From: Trichosporon coremiiforme
Lineage: Eukaryota; Basidiomycota; Tremellomycetes; Trichosporonales; Trichosporonaceae
Reading direction: 5' to 3'
DNA: 64,000 bases
Assembly: GCA_039545355.1 (NCBI GenBank)
Contig: BCJJ01000030.1
Location: 3,954 to 67,953, forward strand
Position 1 is the stretch's first letter. Each line of letters opens with the position of its first letter. A model generated the notes under the pieces. The model was not told where the DNA came from, searched no databases, and saw nothing but the letters and a program-made list of their open reading frames with translations. Of the stretch, positions 1-8,781 are shown one piece after another. Both the position numbers and the translations under genes were made by a program.

Positions 1-280
1 CCTTCTTCGCAGTGGACGTCTTGTCGCCGAGATCCTTCTTCGCAGTGGACGTCTTGTCGCCGAGATCCTTCTTCATAGTGGACGACTTGTCGACGGCATC
101 CTTCTTGGCTGTGGACGCCTTGTCGAGCGCTTGCTTGGGGTCCGCCTTGGACTTGGCAGCACCTGTCTTGTCTCCGAGATCCTTCTTTGCACTGGTGGCC
201 TTGTCGACCGCCTTCTTTGGCTTGGCCTTGTCGGTAGCGCCACCCGCGGCTTTCTTTCCTGCTTTCACAGCGTCGGACAT
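1..280 (-). CDS. LEA-like 11-residue-repeat protein (3' part cut by window edge)
   Basis: The minus-strand frame is open from ATG at 280 to the window edge, so only the first 93 residues are visible. After a short Lys/Ala/Gly-rich start, the protein consists of degenerate 11-residue units of the type AKKDLGDKTST. At DNA level this is a 33-bp tandem repeat, and the two units nearest the edge are identical. Lys, Asp, Ala and Thr dominate and there are no hydrophobic segments. The 11-mer periodicity is typical of group-3 LEA proteins, which are disordered hydrophilins that fold as amphipathic helices on drying and protect proteins and membranes. The family assignment comes from composition and periodicity only. 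The gene is divergent from the one starting at 958 and shares a 677-bp intergenic region with it. Confidence 0.7.
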   Translation of the reverse strand, partial: MSDAVKAGKKAAGGATDKAKPKKAVDKATSAKKDLGDKTGAAKSKADPKQALDKASTAKKDAVDKSSTMKKDLGDKTSTAKKDLGDKTSTAKK

Positions 281-350
281 GGTGATTTGACGATAGTTTC
301 GGACGGTCTGGGAGCGAGCTGCGTGAGTCGTCTTTTAATAGCAATTCATA

Positions 351-538
351 GTTGCTCTTGATGGTCCTCTACGTCACAAGCCGTCACAGACCGTCATGCA
401 TCATGCTGTTGTGCAGACTCGACGACGGAACAACAGTTGCTCTTGATGGCCCTCCTAGAAGCGTCATATCTGTACGTCACAAGCCGTCACAGACCGTCAT
501 GCATCGTGCTGTTGTGCAGACTCGACGATGGAACAACA
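351..538. repeat. Imperfect direct repeat, two copies, in divergent promoter region
   Basis: Copy 1 (351-435) and copy 2 (436-538) both begin GTTGCTCTTGATGG and both end with GACTCGACGAYGGAACAACA. Copy 2 has an insertion of about 18-20 bp after the first 20 bases. Each copy carries ACGTCAC followed by two further GTCA words (first copy near 371, second near 474), resembling ATF/CREB half sites. The repeat lies upstream of the LEA-like gene and of the divergent gene starting at 958. A regulatory role is inference. Confidence 0.8.
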
Positions 539-865
539 TGACATCTCATGGATCTTTGACATGCACGACTGCCGCTTGGCTGTGCGGTATGTGGCGCGGA
601 ACACCCTTGTTCTCACAGCCACACACGTCACCCCGACTCGCTTCCTGCATGTTACAGTTCCCTAGGAAATGAGGTCAGCATCGTGCAGCCGAACAAGGAT
701 CATCGTGCATGCTCAAACAAGGGTCATCGTGCACCTCCATCTACGTCTGACGTGAATGCAGTATGGTACCCTGCCTGCTGCGCACACTGCGCAGCTCCAA
801 CGTCCTCGCTCGCCCGAGATCCTCGACCCCTCTCCGGCATGCCCAACTCACGTCACACTTCTCGG

Positions 866-990
866 CTGACCACTCCACCACTCACTCCACCGTGGTTCTT
901 GGCCTCATCAGTGCCATTGCGGCGTTCTCGTCTGACCACTCCACCACCCACTCCACCATGGTTCTTGGTCTCATCAGTGCCATTGCGGCG
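866..990 (+). repeat. 59-bp tandem duplication spanning a start codon
   Basis: Segments 866-924 and 932-990 are 59 bp each with three differences and a 66-bp period. The second copy contains the chosen ATG at 958 in context CCACCATGG. The first copy has GTG at the same place. Both copies encode the same N-terminal hydrophobic stretch in the same frame, so upstream translation from GTG would append a duplicate. Confidence 0.85.
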
Positions 991-1716
991 TGCCCAGCAA
1001 TCATCGGAACAACAGAAGCGGTGCGACAGGGCCAGAGGGCCAACGCTCGCGAACGACACCGCGGGGAAAAGTGCAACCTCGTCGTCGAGCTCCCCTTCAA
1101 GAATGCCTACAGCGGTTTACTTGACGGCGCATTGGTGGTGCTCAAGGATGGAAAAGTGTGTAGGGAAATGCGGCCGGTACAAGGCTGACCACAGCTGTAC
1201 ATACAACACGCAGAGTCCAACCTCGGTCGCGTGCACCCTTTTGCCGGCTACTACCTGCCGTACCCAGACAACCAGGTGAAATGGAAGACGGCTGGGTGGA
1301 AGGGCGAAGGGCTCGTGTCGACCATCAACGAGGACAATCACCTTAACTGGGTGTATGTCGACAGCGAGACGCAAGAGGTGCGATATGGTGTCAAATCCGT
1401 TGCCATGAACCATCTCACCGGACCCTGGGACTGCACGGCCGTCGACAAGCGTATGACGTTTGAGGGATGGGAGGGATTCGTGGCGGTGCAAGAAGACGAT
1501 GGGCAGTGGGCACTCTATTTCGACCGTGCCGACGACGGACTGCAAGGCGAGGGGCTCATTGGCAGTCGAGGGCCGCGCCGGATGCTCGAGGTGCAACTCT
1601 TACGGCGCGAGCGTCCAAAAGAGCACGAAGCAGCGATAGACGAGCGCGTAGAGAGGATTCAGGCGATGCGGGAGAAGGCAAAGCAGGAAGAGGAGGCAGA
1701 AGTAGACAAGACATAG
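958..1716 (+). CDS. Conserved fungal protein of unknown function
   Basis: Exons 958-1155 and 1195-1716 join in phase 0 across a 39-nt intron (GTGTGT donor, GGCTGACCACAG acceptor), giving 239 residues. The N-terminus is hydrophobic (MVLGLISAIAACPAIIG), followed by a basic stretch, then a conserved globular core with motifs LVVELPFKNA, VLKDGKLYIQHAE, HPFAGYYLPYP, GLVSTINEDNHLNWVYVD, GPWDCT, GWEGFVAVQEDDGQWALYFD and RMLEVQL. A charged coiled tail rich in Glu/Lys ends the protein. I recognise this core as widespread in filamentous fungi and yeasts but know no function for it. The splice is supported because it joins VLKDGK directly to LYIQHAESN. The start is the only ATG in good context; a GTG-containing duplicate of the start region lies 66 bp upstream. 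Confidence 0.8.
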
Positions 1717-1983
1717 ATGTATAGACGTATCAGAAATTTCAAGTGGCGACTATTGAAATGGTGTATGAAGAGAATACAGAAGGCGAGACTTAGTCACCGA
1801 GGGCTGCTTAGGTTTGCACGTCGAGTGCGCACGTGCCGCCAGCGCTCATCACGTGACTGGACACAAGTCTCGAGTCCCTTACAACAGCGACGAAGCATGT
1901 GCAACGGTTCATTTCCTACTAAACTACCTATCTCTGTTCGAATCAGTCCCTTTCGAGTTAGATATAAAGATTTGACCTACTAC

Positions 1984-2493
1984 TTACAGGAGTCCGATCG
2001 TGATGTCTCCCTTGACTCGCGCCGACAAATGCACCTCGACGTCAAGATCGAGCGAGATTTTGATCTTTAGACTCTGCTTCTCATCCCCCTCCTTGTCCCG
2101 CTGATCCTGGATCTCCTTCATGTGCTGATTTCCAATGGTCTCCGAGATCATATGCTTGCGGTCGCGGAGTGGCTGCAGAGCAACGTCGTGCACCATGTCG
2201 TGTTTACCGGGCGGGATCGTCATTTCCTGCCGCTGCTCGGGCGACTGTTGCGGAGGGGGATTCTGCTGGGGAGCATACTGCTTCGCTTTAGGGGACGCCT
2301 GCTCTTGAGGGGCATCCCACGACTGCTCGGAGCCCTCGTCGCTGCTGGCGTCGCTCTCGGGCTTCGGCTGTTGCTGTGGTTGCTTCTTGGCCGTCTTCTT
2401 CTTGGTCGGCGTCTTCTTGTTCTTCTCGGGAACCTCGGACGTTTGGTCAACGTGCTTCTTCCTGCGAGAGGTGAGCGCGGGGTTTGGGCCCAT
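1984..2493 (-). CDS. Fungal protein with C-terminal beta-strand module; 5' frameshift relative to neighbour
   Basis: The frame is open from ATG at 2493 to TAA at 1984, giving 169 residues. The body is Lys/Gln/Pro-rich and disordered. The C-terminus (IKISLDLDVEVHL, then KGDITIGLL) resembles a short alternating-strand module that ends many fungal proteins of unknown function. Upstream, an ATG at 2524 opens MSATQTEEYV, identical to the start of the neighbouring gene, but that frame stops after 25 codons. The homologous continuation PALTSRRK is in the shifted frame. Compared with the neighbour, the junction is two bases shorter, and the downstream ATG at 2493 lies exactly at it. Translation may restart there, or the gene may be damaged. 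Confidence 0.6.
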   Translation of the reverse strand: MGPNPALTSRRKKHVDQTSEVPEKNKKTPTKKKTAKKQPQQQPKPESDASSDEGSEQSWDAPQEQASPKAKQYAPQQNPPPQQSPEQRQEMTIPPGKHDMVHDVALQPLRDRKHMISETIGNQHMKEIQDQRDKEGDEKQSLKIKISLDLDVEVHLSARVKGDITIGLL

Positions 2494-2907
2494 CGACGTA
2501 CTCTTCGGTCTGAGTGGCGGACATGGTGGAGGAGCTTTGATGGTGGTGCAGTTCGGCAGCGCACGCCTCTGCTTATTGCCATTGTTATATCAAGTCACCT
2601 TGAGCCTCGACCAATGACGCTGACACGCCGCATGCCGTAGTGGAACTACAATGACCAAGATGACGTGCATAGGAGGGTGTCAAGGACGTCAGAGACTGTG
2701 CACTGTGCACAGGATGCCAGACAGGACCCTCTCCTGCGGTTTAAGGCGTCTGAGTTCTCTGCGTGTTCTCAACGTGCAAATGATGCATATGTCCTGTCCG
2801 TTAAGGCCACCTGAATTCTACGGTTGCTTCCGCGAACGCCACATTCCAGGAATGCCAGGGATATCGAACAAGGTTTCAACACGTGTTTCATGTTCTTCTT
2901 CATTCCC

Positions 2908-3489
2908 CTACAGCAACTTCTTGCCTGTTACGACCCCGCCGACGTCATTGACTGCGGCGCCCACAATGTTACCCACATCGTTACCCACATTGTTCGCCAC
3001 TGTGCTTGAGTCCTCGTCGTCGTCTGCAAATACCCCGCCCAGTCCCACGGTGCACAATACTCCCTCAACGCGGTCGACGACCTTGTAGAACCCCAGACTG
3101 CGGAAAGCCTTCTCTCTCATGCCACCCAGACCCACAACGCCCAAAGCCTGGTCGACTACCCCGAAAAGACCAGTGACGAGCAGCCCGAGCGACGCTCCCA
3201 GTGACACCACCACGCCCGACAGCAGCACACCGACGGAGGCGGCAATCTGCACGAATGGCTCCTTGATAGCCTTCCACCACGGCCTGAGCTTTGACCTGAG
3301 CGTCTTTGCGAAACGGCGCAGTCGGGTCTTGGCCAAGAAGAAGGCGCAGGCCAAGAAGAAGGCGCCGACCAAGAAGACTGTCAACCAGACCCAGACGTGC
3401 TTGTCGTGGACCTCGGACGCTTTCCTGCGAGCGGTGAGTGCGGGATCTGGGTCTTTTGGGACGTACTCTTCGGTCTGAGTGGCGGACAT
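2908..3489 (-). CDS. Small membrane protein sharing its N-terminus with the downstream gene
   Basis: The frame runs from ATG at 3489 to the stop at 2908, giving 193 residues with no intron needed. After MSATQTEEYVPKDPDPALTA comes a strong transmembrane segment (residues about 31-53, VWVWLTVFLVGAFFLACAFF). A basic stretch follows, then a long Gly/Val/Leu-rich hydrophobic region (about 80-115), an acidic patch, and a Gly/Val/Asn-rich tail with repeated GNxVGN. The first ten residues are identical to the start encoded by the frameshifted gene at 1984-2524, which marks the two as paralogues that diverged after their N-terminus. No function is recognised; a membrane location is inferred from the hydrophobic segments. 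Confidence 0.65.
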   Translation of the reverse strand: MSATQTEEYVPKDPDPALTARRKASEVHDKHVWVWLTVFLVGAFFLACAFFLAKTRLRRFAKTLRSKLRPWWKAIKEPFVQIAASVGVLLSGVVVSLGASLGLLVTGLFGVVDQALGVVGLGGMREKAFRSLGFYKVVDRVEGVLCTVGLGGVFADDDEDSSTVANNVGNDVGNIVGAAVNDVGGVVTGKKLL

Positions 3490-5107
3490 GATAGATTTGG
3501 ATGTCCAATACCTCGCCTTGGACGACACCCCATATGTTCCGTAACCGTCTCCCCCCTTCTTATGGGTATCATCCCTTTGCCCATACTGCTAACCAAGCGC
3601 CCCCGTTCCCCTGATGGCTCAGCGGGTTAGGGGTCACTCACACGTCGAGAGAGGCCGACACCTTTGGGACAGATGGCCACACCGTAAACAGAGGGTGATC
3701 CCTTTCGGACACCACCATAGAGAGGTAGAAGACGGTAGAAGACGCCTTCGGGGCAGGAGTACACGGTGGGCGATAGCTTCGTCCCCGATGGACCCTGGAT
3801 CGTGACACCCATCGAAAGAGCACTGGACAACCCTTGGGGACAGATCATCCCTGGGCATCCCTCGACGCCACGTATCGCCCGCCTAGGTGTGTGACGCGCA
3901 TGACCTCACAGTCGCGCGCCACAATCCTGGAACCTGGAGGACGATCCAGTCGAGAAGAGGTGGACTCCATGTCCCGATGACGTCCTGTCGCCTCGAGCAC
4001 CGCTGTTACCTCCTGTGCAGATGGGCCGAAGTGGGGCACGAAAGCGATTCGGAGTTGTAGTATAGCTGCGAGTAAGTGTCGGGGGCCGCTGGGAGTACAC
4101 TGTACTCTGCGTTTGCCAGATATTCCTGTCGCAAGCCGCGCGTCTGGCCTACCACACGCGAGCGACGGCGCAGGGGAGTGGCGCGTCACTCGCGTGTAGT
4201 AGGCCAGACGCGCGTCAGTGGCGCGGTTGATCCTGTACGCACGGCAGAGAACCCTCCGCCCATCCAACGAGCTCCACCAGGAATGCGCTCCACCAGGTAT
4301 GCAGCCGCTCAAAATATCACTCATGTGGTGAGACCAAGGACGGACACAGCCAGGCGATTTGTGACGCCGTGCACGCGGCCCATGCAACTGTTGTCTTGCT
4401 GGATTTGCGCTTCATTGAAAGGTTGGGTAAAAGGAACGGCCAAGGCCGCCTCCACATAGGATAAGGCTGGAGTTGGCGTGAGCGGAAGTCGGCAAATTCA
4501 AACCCGGGACACCATCCGTGCCGAGATATAGGGGGCGATGCTACTGTGCGCCTGTCGGCTACTCACTGAGGCCCTCGGGACATGTGGTGCGTGAGAAGAC
4601 CCCCACTTGGGCTTGTCCGAGTCACGCGTCGACATTTGTTGCGTATACCAGGTCCGACTAAGATTGTAATACATCGAGGCACTAACGCGGCTGGCCTAAT
4701 GGGACCCCGCGATCGCCTCATTTCCAGCCACACTGGTGCCCAACACGGCGCCCCCAAAATGACGGCAGACCATCGCCTTGCACAGATGTTGCACAGTAAC
4801 GGTTGACGGAAGTCTTGGCCATGAAGATTGCTGAGCCTTGACAGCTCTGAACGAAGTTCAACAATCAGAGCCTGGGCTGGCAAAAGCTTGCTGCCTTGGC
4901 TGTAAGCTTATTAAAGAGGTCACGCGAGCGCCCCACCCACCGTCCTCATGCTCTTCAGCCGGTGATGAATTGACCTTGTTAGTAGTCAACGGCCAGCTAC
5001 ATCATCGGCAAAGGAGCGGGGTCCGGCTTGCTTGTGCTGGCTGGCCTGTTGGGCAAGCCGCGTCGCGTCGCCAGCAACCATGCCGTGGACTTTTGCCGGC
5101 GCGGCTA
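3490..5107. other. Gene-poor stretch left of the transposon
   Basis: No convincing coding sequence was found on either strand. The stretch holds a long perfect-arm hairpin at 4137-4214 and a short palindrome at 4093-4107 (GAGTACA C TGTACTC). Open frames here are short and lack recognisable domains or splice signals. Confidence 0.5.
4137..4214. repeat. 26-bp inverted repeat (hairpin)
   Basis: The arms 4137-4162 and 4189-4214 are reverse complements with one mismatch in 26. They are separated by a 26-base loop. The arm begins CGCGCGTCTGGCCTAC. The stem could form a cruciform or an RNA hairpin, or it may be a remnant of a small foldback element. No target-site duplication is obvious. Confidence 0.85.
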
Positions 5108-5134
5108 AACTAGGGTCACAGGTTAAGTCGAACG
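5108..5134 (+). repeat. Left terminal inverted repeat of the Tc1/mariner element
   Basis: This is a 27-bp repeat, perfectly complementary to 6838-6864. The adjoining TA at 5106-5107 is the left copy of the target duplication. Confidence 0.95.
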
Positions 5135-5549
5135 GATGCGCACGGTCCCGTCATCGTCAACCTCGCCGTGGCTCATGTTCTGATCCATAACTCATGCAAC
5201 GGTACTCTTTATGCCTAGAAACTCCGCGTAGAGCCGAAAGGAATGCTTGGCAGCTCGGACAAATGGAGCTGCAGAGCGCACCGTGCATACTGGCCACCAC
5301 ACCACCACAATAAAGCTGCATGTCACCACCCTCCTTATCGCCCTAGATCTCAGCCACCGAGGCCTGTGCTTGCCCCAAATCTTTCATGTATCAAGCTCCG
5401 AAGCTGGGCTTTTGGAAAATCCAAGAATTGAGTCGAAACCATGCATATCGGCAGCGGAGTCCGTCCGACTGTCCATCTTTGTGGCATATAAGCCTCCTTG
5501 AGTGCCACTTCTCTTCCACAACAGCTCTACCTCATCAGAACTTGCAGCT

Positions 5550-6690
5550 ATGCCTCGCCCTTGCCTCACACCTCGCCGCCGCGCCAAGATTGCGTCCTTG
5601 GCTCGCTACCGCAGCTATTCCTCTGTCGCCTGGGAGTACAACGTCGCCAAGAGCACTGTGGGTTACTGTGTGATGTTAGCTCGCCTCCAGGCTCTCATTC
5701 CACCTGCTCTGGCTGTTCTGAACCCTGTCCAGGGGATCCGCATCCCCCGCAGCCACACCAAGCTCACTCCCGACAACCTCAGAGCGATCTACGAGGTCTT
5801 TGAGGCTCAGCCCTTCGCCAGCAATCGTGAGGTGTTGGACACTCTTGCAGACAGAGACATTGTCCTCTCTCTCATGACTCTGCGCCGTGCACGTCGCCAG
5901 CTTGGTTATGGCCGCTTTGTGGCTCTTGTGCGGCCGTATCTAAGCCCCCTTCACAAGGAGAAGCGTCTCGCTTATGCTCTTGAGCAGCAGCGACTCTTCC
6001 AAGAGTGGAGGAAGGTGATCTTCTGTGACGAGGTCCCTCTCTACATTGACCAGCTCCACAGAGCATATGTGACGCGCCCCATCGGTTCTGACCGTGCCAA
6101 TGAGCGGTGAGTGTCTTTCCTGACGTTCTACATGCTGTGGAAGAGTGCTGACACTCAGGTACATCCAGTACACCTCCAGATCGAGCTGTGGGTCGATTAT
6201 GTGCTGGGGGGCTATCTGGTATGGCGGCAAGTCGAAGCTGGTGTGGTTTGACACCTCCCAGTCGACCTCCAAGCGCAAGGGAGTCAATGCGGCCATCTAT
6301 CGCACCCAGGTGACTGAGAAGGAGTTGTTTGATTGCTGGAAGCGTGTCAAGACTCAGTGGCGTGGTTATGGCTTGCCCTGGGTTGTAGAGGACAACGCTG
6401 TCGTCCACACAGCCAAGGCCACCCGTGGCAAGGCAGAGCAACTTGGCATGCGCTTCCTGCCTCACCCTCCCTGCTCTCCTTGCCTCAACCCCATTGAGAA
6501 CCTTTGGAGCAACCTCAAGCGCCGCCTGGCCCGTCTCAACCCTCGTCCCACCACCCAGGAGGGGCTATTCGCTGCCGCTACGGAGCTCTGGAACACCTAT
6601 GATCAGAATGAGATCGACCGACTTATCATGTCCATGCCTAACAGGATCAAGGACACCATCTCTGCTAATGGAGGACACATTAAGTATTGA
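5550..6690 (+). CDS. Tc1/mariner DD34E transposase
   Basis: Exons 5550-6106 and 6159-6690 join through a 52-nt intron (GTGAGT, GCTGACACTCAG) to give 362 residues. The enzyme cuts out and reinserts the element flanked by the 27-bp repeats. The N-terminal half carries helix-turn-helix type DNA-binding sequence (about residues 5-120). The catalytic domain shows the triad D160 (VIFCDEVP), D264 (VVEDNAVVHT) and E299 (NPIENLWSNLK), with exactly 34 residues between the second D and the E, which is the Tc1 spacing. The start chosen is the first ATG, just before a basic stretch (MPRPCLTPRRRAK). No stop or frameshift breaks the frame. The intron shows that splicing is needed for expression. Confidence 0.93.
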
Positions 6691-6837
6691 TCCCAGGTGC
6701 ACCATGCTTCGTATATAGGTTACCAAGACTCCCATGCACGTGGAACAACTGTTTATAGAGCAAGAAACATGCATATGCATGAGTTATTCGTGGTTGCAGC
6801 GAGGTCGACAGTTCACGGCCTCGTTTGTGGCACCACT

Positions 6838-6864
6838 CGTTCGACTTAACCTGTGACCCTAGTT
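6838..6864 (-). repeat. Right terminal inverted repeat of the Tc1/mariner element
   Basis: This is a perfect inverted copy of 5108-5134, followed by the TA target duplication at 6865-6866. Confidence 0.95.
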
Positions 6865-7054
6865 TAAGCTTATACAAAGGAGGGAGATGGGAGAGTCTAT
6901 GGTCGAGACATCGTCATTTTCACGGAAGTGGGGTCTACAGTAAGAAACGCCCAGTTGTTCCCAGCAGTCGAAGTCGAAAAGACGAGGGAGCGAGGGAGCG
7001 TAGTCGGTCGTACCAAGTGGCATGGACCCGCCGCTCACTACATCCGCGACGCGC

Positions 7055-7640
7055 TCAGGCGCGTTCGCAAGACGAACCGCTAACGACCTTGTAACCGGGA
7101 GCGCAAGAATGGAACGTGCACAAGCCGGCCTCACAGCCGACGCCCTTGGCGTGGGGAATGGCAATGCAGTCGACACTGGTGCCGAAATTGGTGCAGCCAC
7201 CGCACGACTCGAGCTCGATCTGGGGGTCGATGCACTCGTAGCCGGTGCGCACAGCCGTGGTGTAGCAAGCGACGTTGCCTGGGATGGGGCATTAGGTAGC
7301 GTGGTCGAGGTCGTTGCCGGAAAGAAGCCGCTGGTCATGGTGCCAGTGCGAGCCGCCTCTAGAGCTGGCAGACGAGCTCTTGCCGCCGTGGGAGGAGCCG
7401 CTCCAAGGGCCACCCTTGCCACTGAAGGAGCCACCGTGGCCGCCAGAGCCGCTCTTGTCACCGCCCCATCCACCCTTGGCACTCCGGCTACCCTTGCCAC
7501 CCTTGCGACTCTTGCCACCCCAGCCGGCGTCGCCCGGGTCGGGTTTGCCAGGCTTGTTAGGCTTGGGGGAGGACGAGGGGCCGCCGCAACACTGATTGCC
7601 GTGGTCCCAGTCCGAGCAGTCGGGGGCAGGAGTAGTGTTG
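7055..7640 (-). pseudogene. PriA-like cysteine-rich secreted protein, broken by an in-frame TAA
   Basis: The last 79 codons (stop at 7055) encode a typical basidiomycete PriA-like C-terminal module: CPIPGNVACY, GYECIDPQIELESCGGC, then DCIAIP and a final CAPGYKVVSGSSC. In the same frame, directly upstream, lies a Cys cluster (DCSDWDHGNQCCGG) and a long Gly/Ser/Lys linker. The two parts are separated only by a TAA at 7292-7294 exactly before the conserved CP. No ATG precedes the upstream part before a stop. PriA-like proteins are small secreted or wall proteins of unknown role. A short intron is an alternative, since CCTAAT...CCCAG resembles a 3' splice end, but no convincing donor was found. 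The transposon insertion lies 190 bp away. Confidence 0.6.
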
Positions 7641-7839
7641 AGAATAAGCTCTAGCTCGCGGGAGCGGCTTGTTCTCCGTCAAACAATGGCCCATCGTTAC
7701 TGAAGTAACGCTGAGCGCGAACGGCACCCGGCGGCCCCCGGCGGGCCGCTAGGACAAGGCCATGGCTCACTCTCACTAGTACTTAAGTAGCCAAAGACGT
7801 CGGTCAGTTGATGCATGTTCTTCATTCTATTTCTCCTCC

Positions 7840-8010
7840 TCCATACCAGTGCAACTCAACAGAGTAGTAGGGCGGCGAGCCCTCACCGCAGTCGCAGCTC
7901 TGCGACTCGGTCTGGGGGACACAGCAGTTCTTGCGTTTGTGCCAACTCCAGCCGCCGATGGGACAGTTCTGACTCTTGGAGCACGGGGAAAGCTTAGGAA
8001 ATACGTAAAT
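7840..8010 (-). pseudogene. Isolated PriA-like N-terminal cysteine module
   Basis: The minus strand encodes a stretch with the family pattern C-S-K-S-Q-N-C, then GGWSWHKRKNCCVPQ, then SCDCGEG, which matches the N-terminal Cys module of PriA-like fungal secreted proteins. No ATG with a signal peptide precedes it in frame and a stop follows within about 25 codons. It is probably the decayed 5' part of the relic at 7055-7640, on the same strand and in the right order. Alternatively it is an exon of one gene whose introns I could not place. Confidence 0.45.
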
Positions 8011-8269
8011 CTGAACCCAACCACCATCTCTCTACCCTCCGGATATGTACCCCTCATGATCAACAAGTCATGCACTCCAACTGATGACATTAGGATATTG
8101 CCGTGGCCCTTCCCAGGGGGGATAGAACTTCCAACTTGGTCACGCATTGGTCTTTGCATCCCGTCCCCCGCCCCGGTGCAAACCGAAAGCTCATGTCCCT
8201 CGTCGTTCATCTCGAATGCATGCACGTGATTGCATCTTGGCCGTGCGCTCCGCAATTTCAGGGGTGGAC

Positions 8270-8305
8270 AAGCTACAGGGGCCTAATTTGGGGCCCCTGT
8301 AGCTT
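8270..8305. repeat. 14-bp perfect inverted repeat
   Basis: Arms 8270-8283 and 8292-8305 (AAGCTACAGGGGCC and its reverse complement) are separated by 8 bases. This is a strong small hairpin just left of an 18-bp minisatellite. No gene is close enough to call it a terminator. Confidence 0.85.
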
Positions 8306-8320
8306 CCATCGGAGAAGATT

Positions 8321-8405
8321 GTCAGGATGGCCGGGATCTTTCAGGATTGCCGGGATCGTCAGGATTATCGGGATCGTCAGGATTGTCGGGATCGTCAGAA
8401 TTGCC
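8321..8405. repeat. 18-bp minisatellite, about 4.7 copies
   Basis: The repeat unit is GTCAGGATTGYCGGGATC with small variants. On the minus strand it would read as alternating DDPDNP, but no start or signal supports coding. Confidence 0.85.
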
Positions 8406-8781
8406 GTAATGCGCACGCTCAATTAGAATATTGTCCTGTGTTCAGCACAGTCGGACCTGTCACGACGCAGTCCGAGGTGTGCGTCAGGTAGTTTAGTGAG
8501 ACTGCCAGTCAGGTTTACACAGTAGTATTGGCTGGAGACGCACTGGGGTCGACCATGCTTGGCACAGAGTGAGTTTCGACGGCCCTGTCGCCCTTCACGT
8601 AGCTCGAATCTGGGCCAGATTCAACAACAGGTTCCAGCTCCCCGGCCCCACGGGCGTTGGACTGGCCCGTCCCCGCTCCAGCCACGAGCCAACTGCCACA
8701 GCCACGCCAAGTGGCCACGTCGCCTAAGTAGTTGTCATACATAGGTTAGCATCCCGCTCAGACGAGAATGTATGCATCGTA
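8406..8781. other. Non-coding interval before the peroxygenase gene
   Basis: I see no gene here. It is the 3' flank of the minus-strand gene ending at 8782. Confidence 0.4.

Larger units (their letters stand above)
5108..6864 (+). mobile_element. Complete Tc1/mariner-type DNA transposon
   Basis: Perfect 27-bp terminal inverted repeats lie at 5108-5134 and 6838-6864; each begins AACTAGGGTCACAGG when read from its outer end. Both are flanked directly by TA (5106-5107 and 6865-6866), the target duplication typical of Tc1/mariner elements. The single internal gene encodes a DD34E transposase with one spliceosomal intron and no disabling mutation. About 415 bp separate the left repeat from the start codon and about 150 bp separate the stop from the right repeat. 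Perfect terminal repeats and an intact reading frame suggest recent insertion, possibly still active. Confidence 0.95.
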
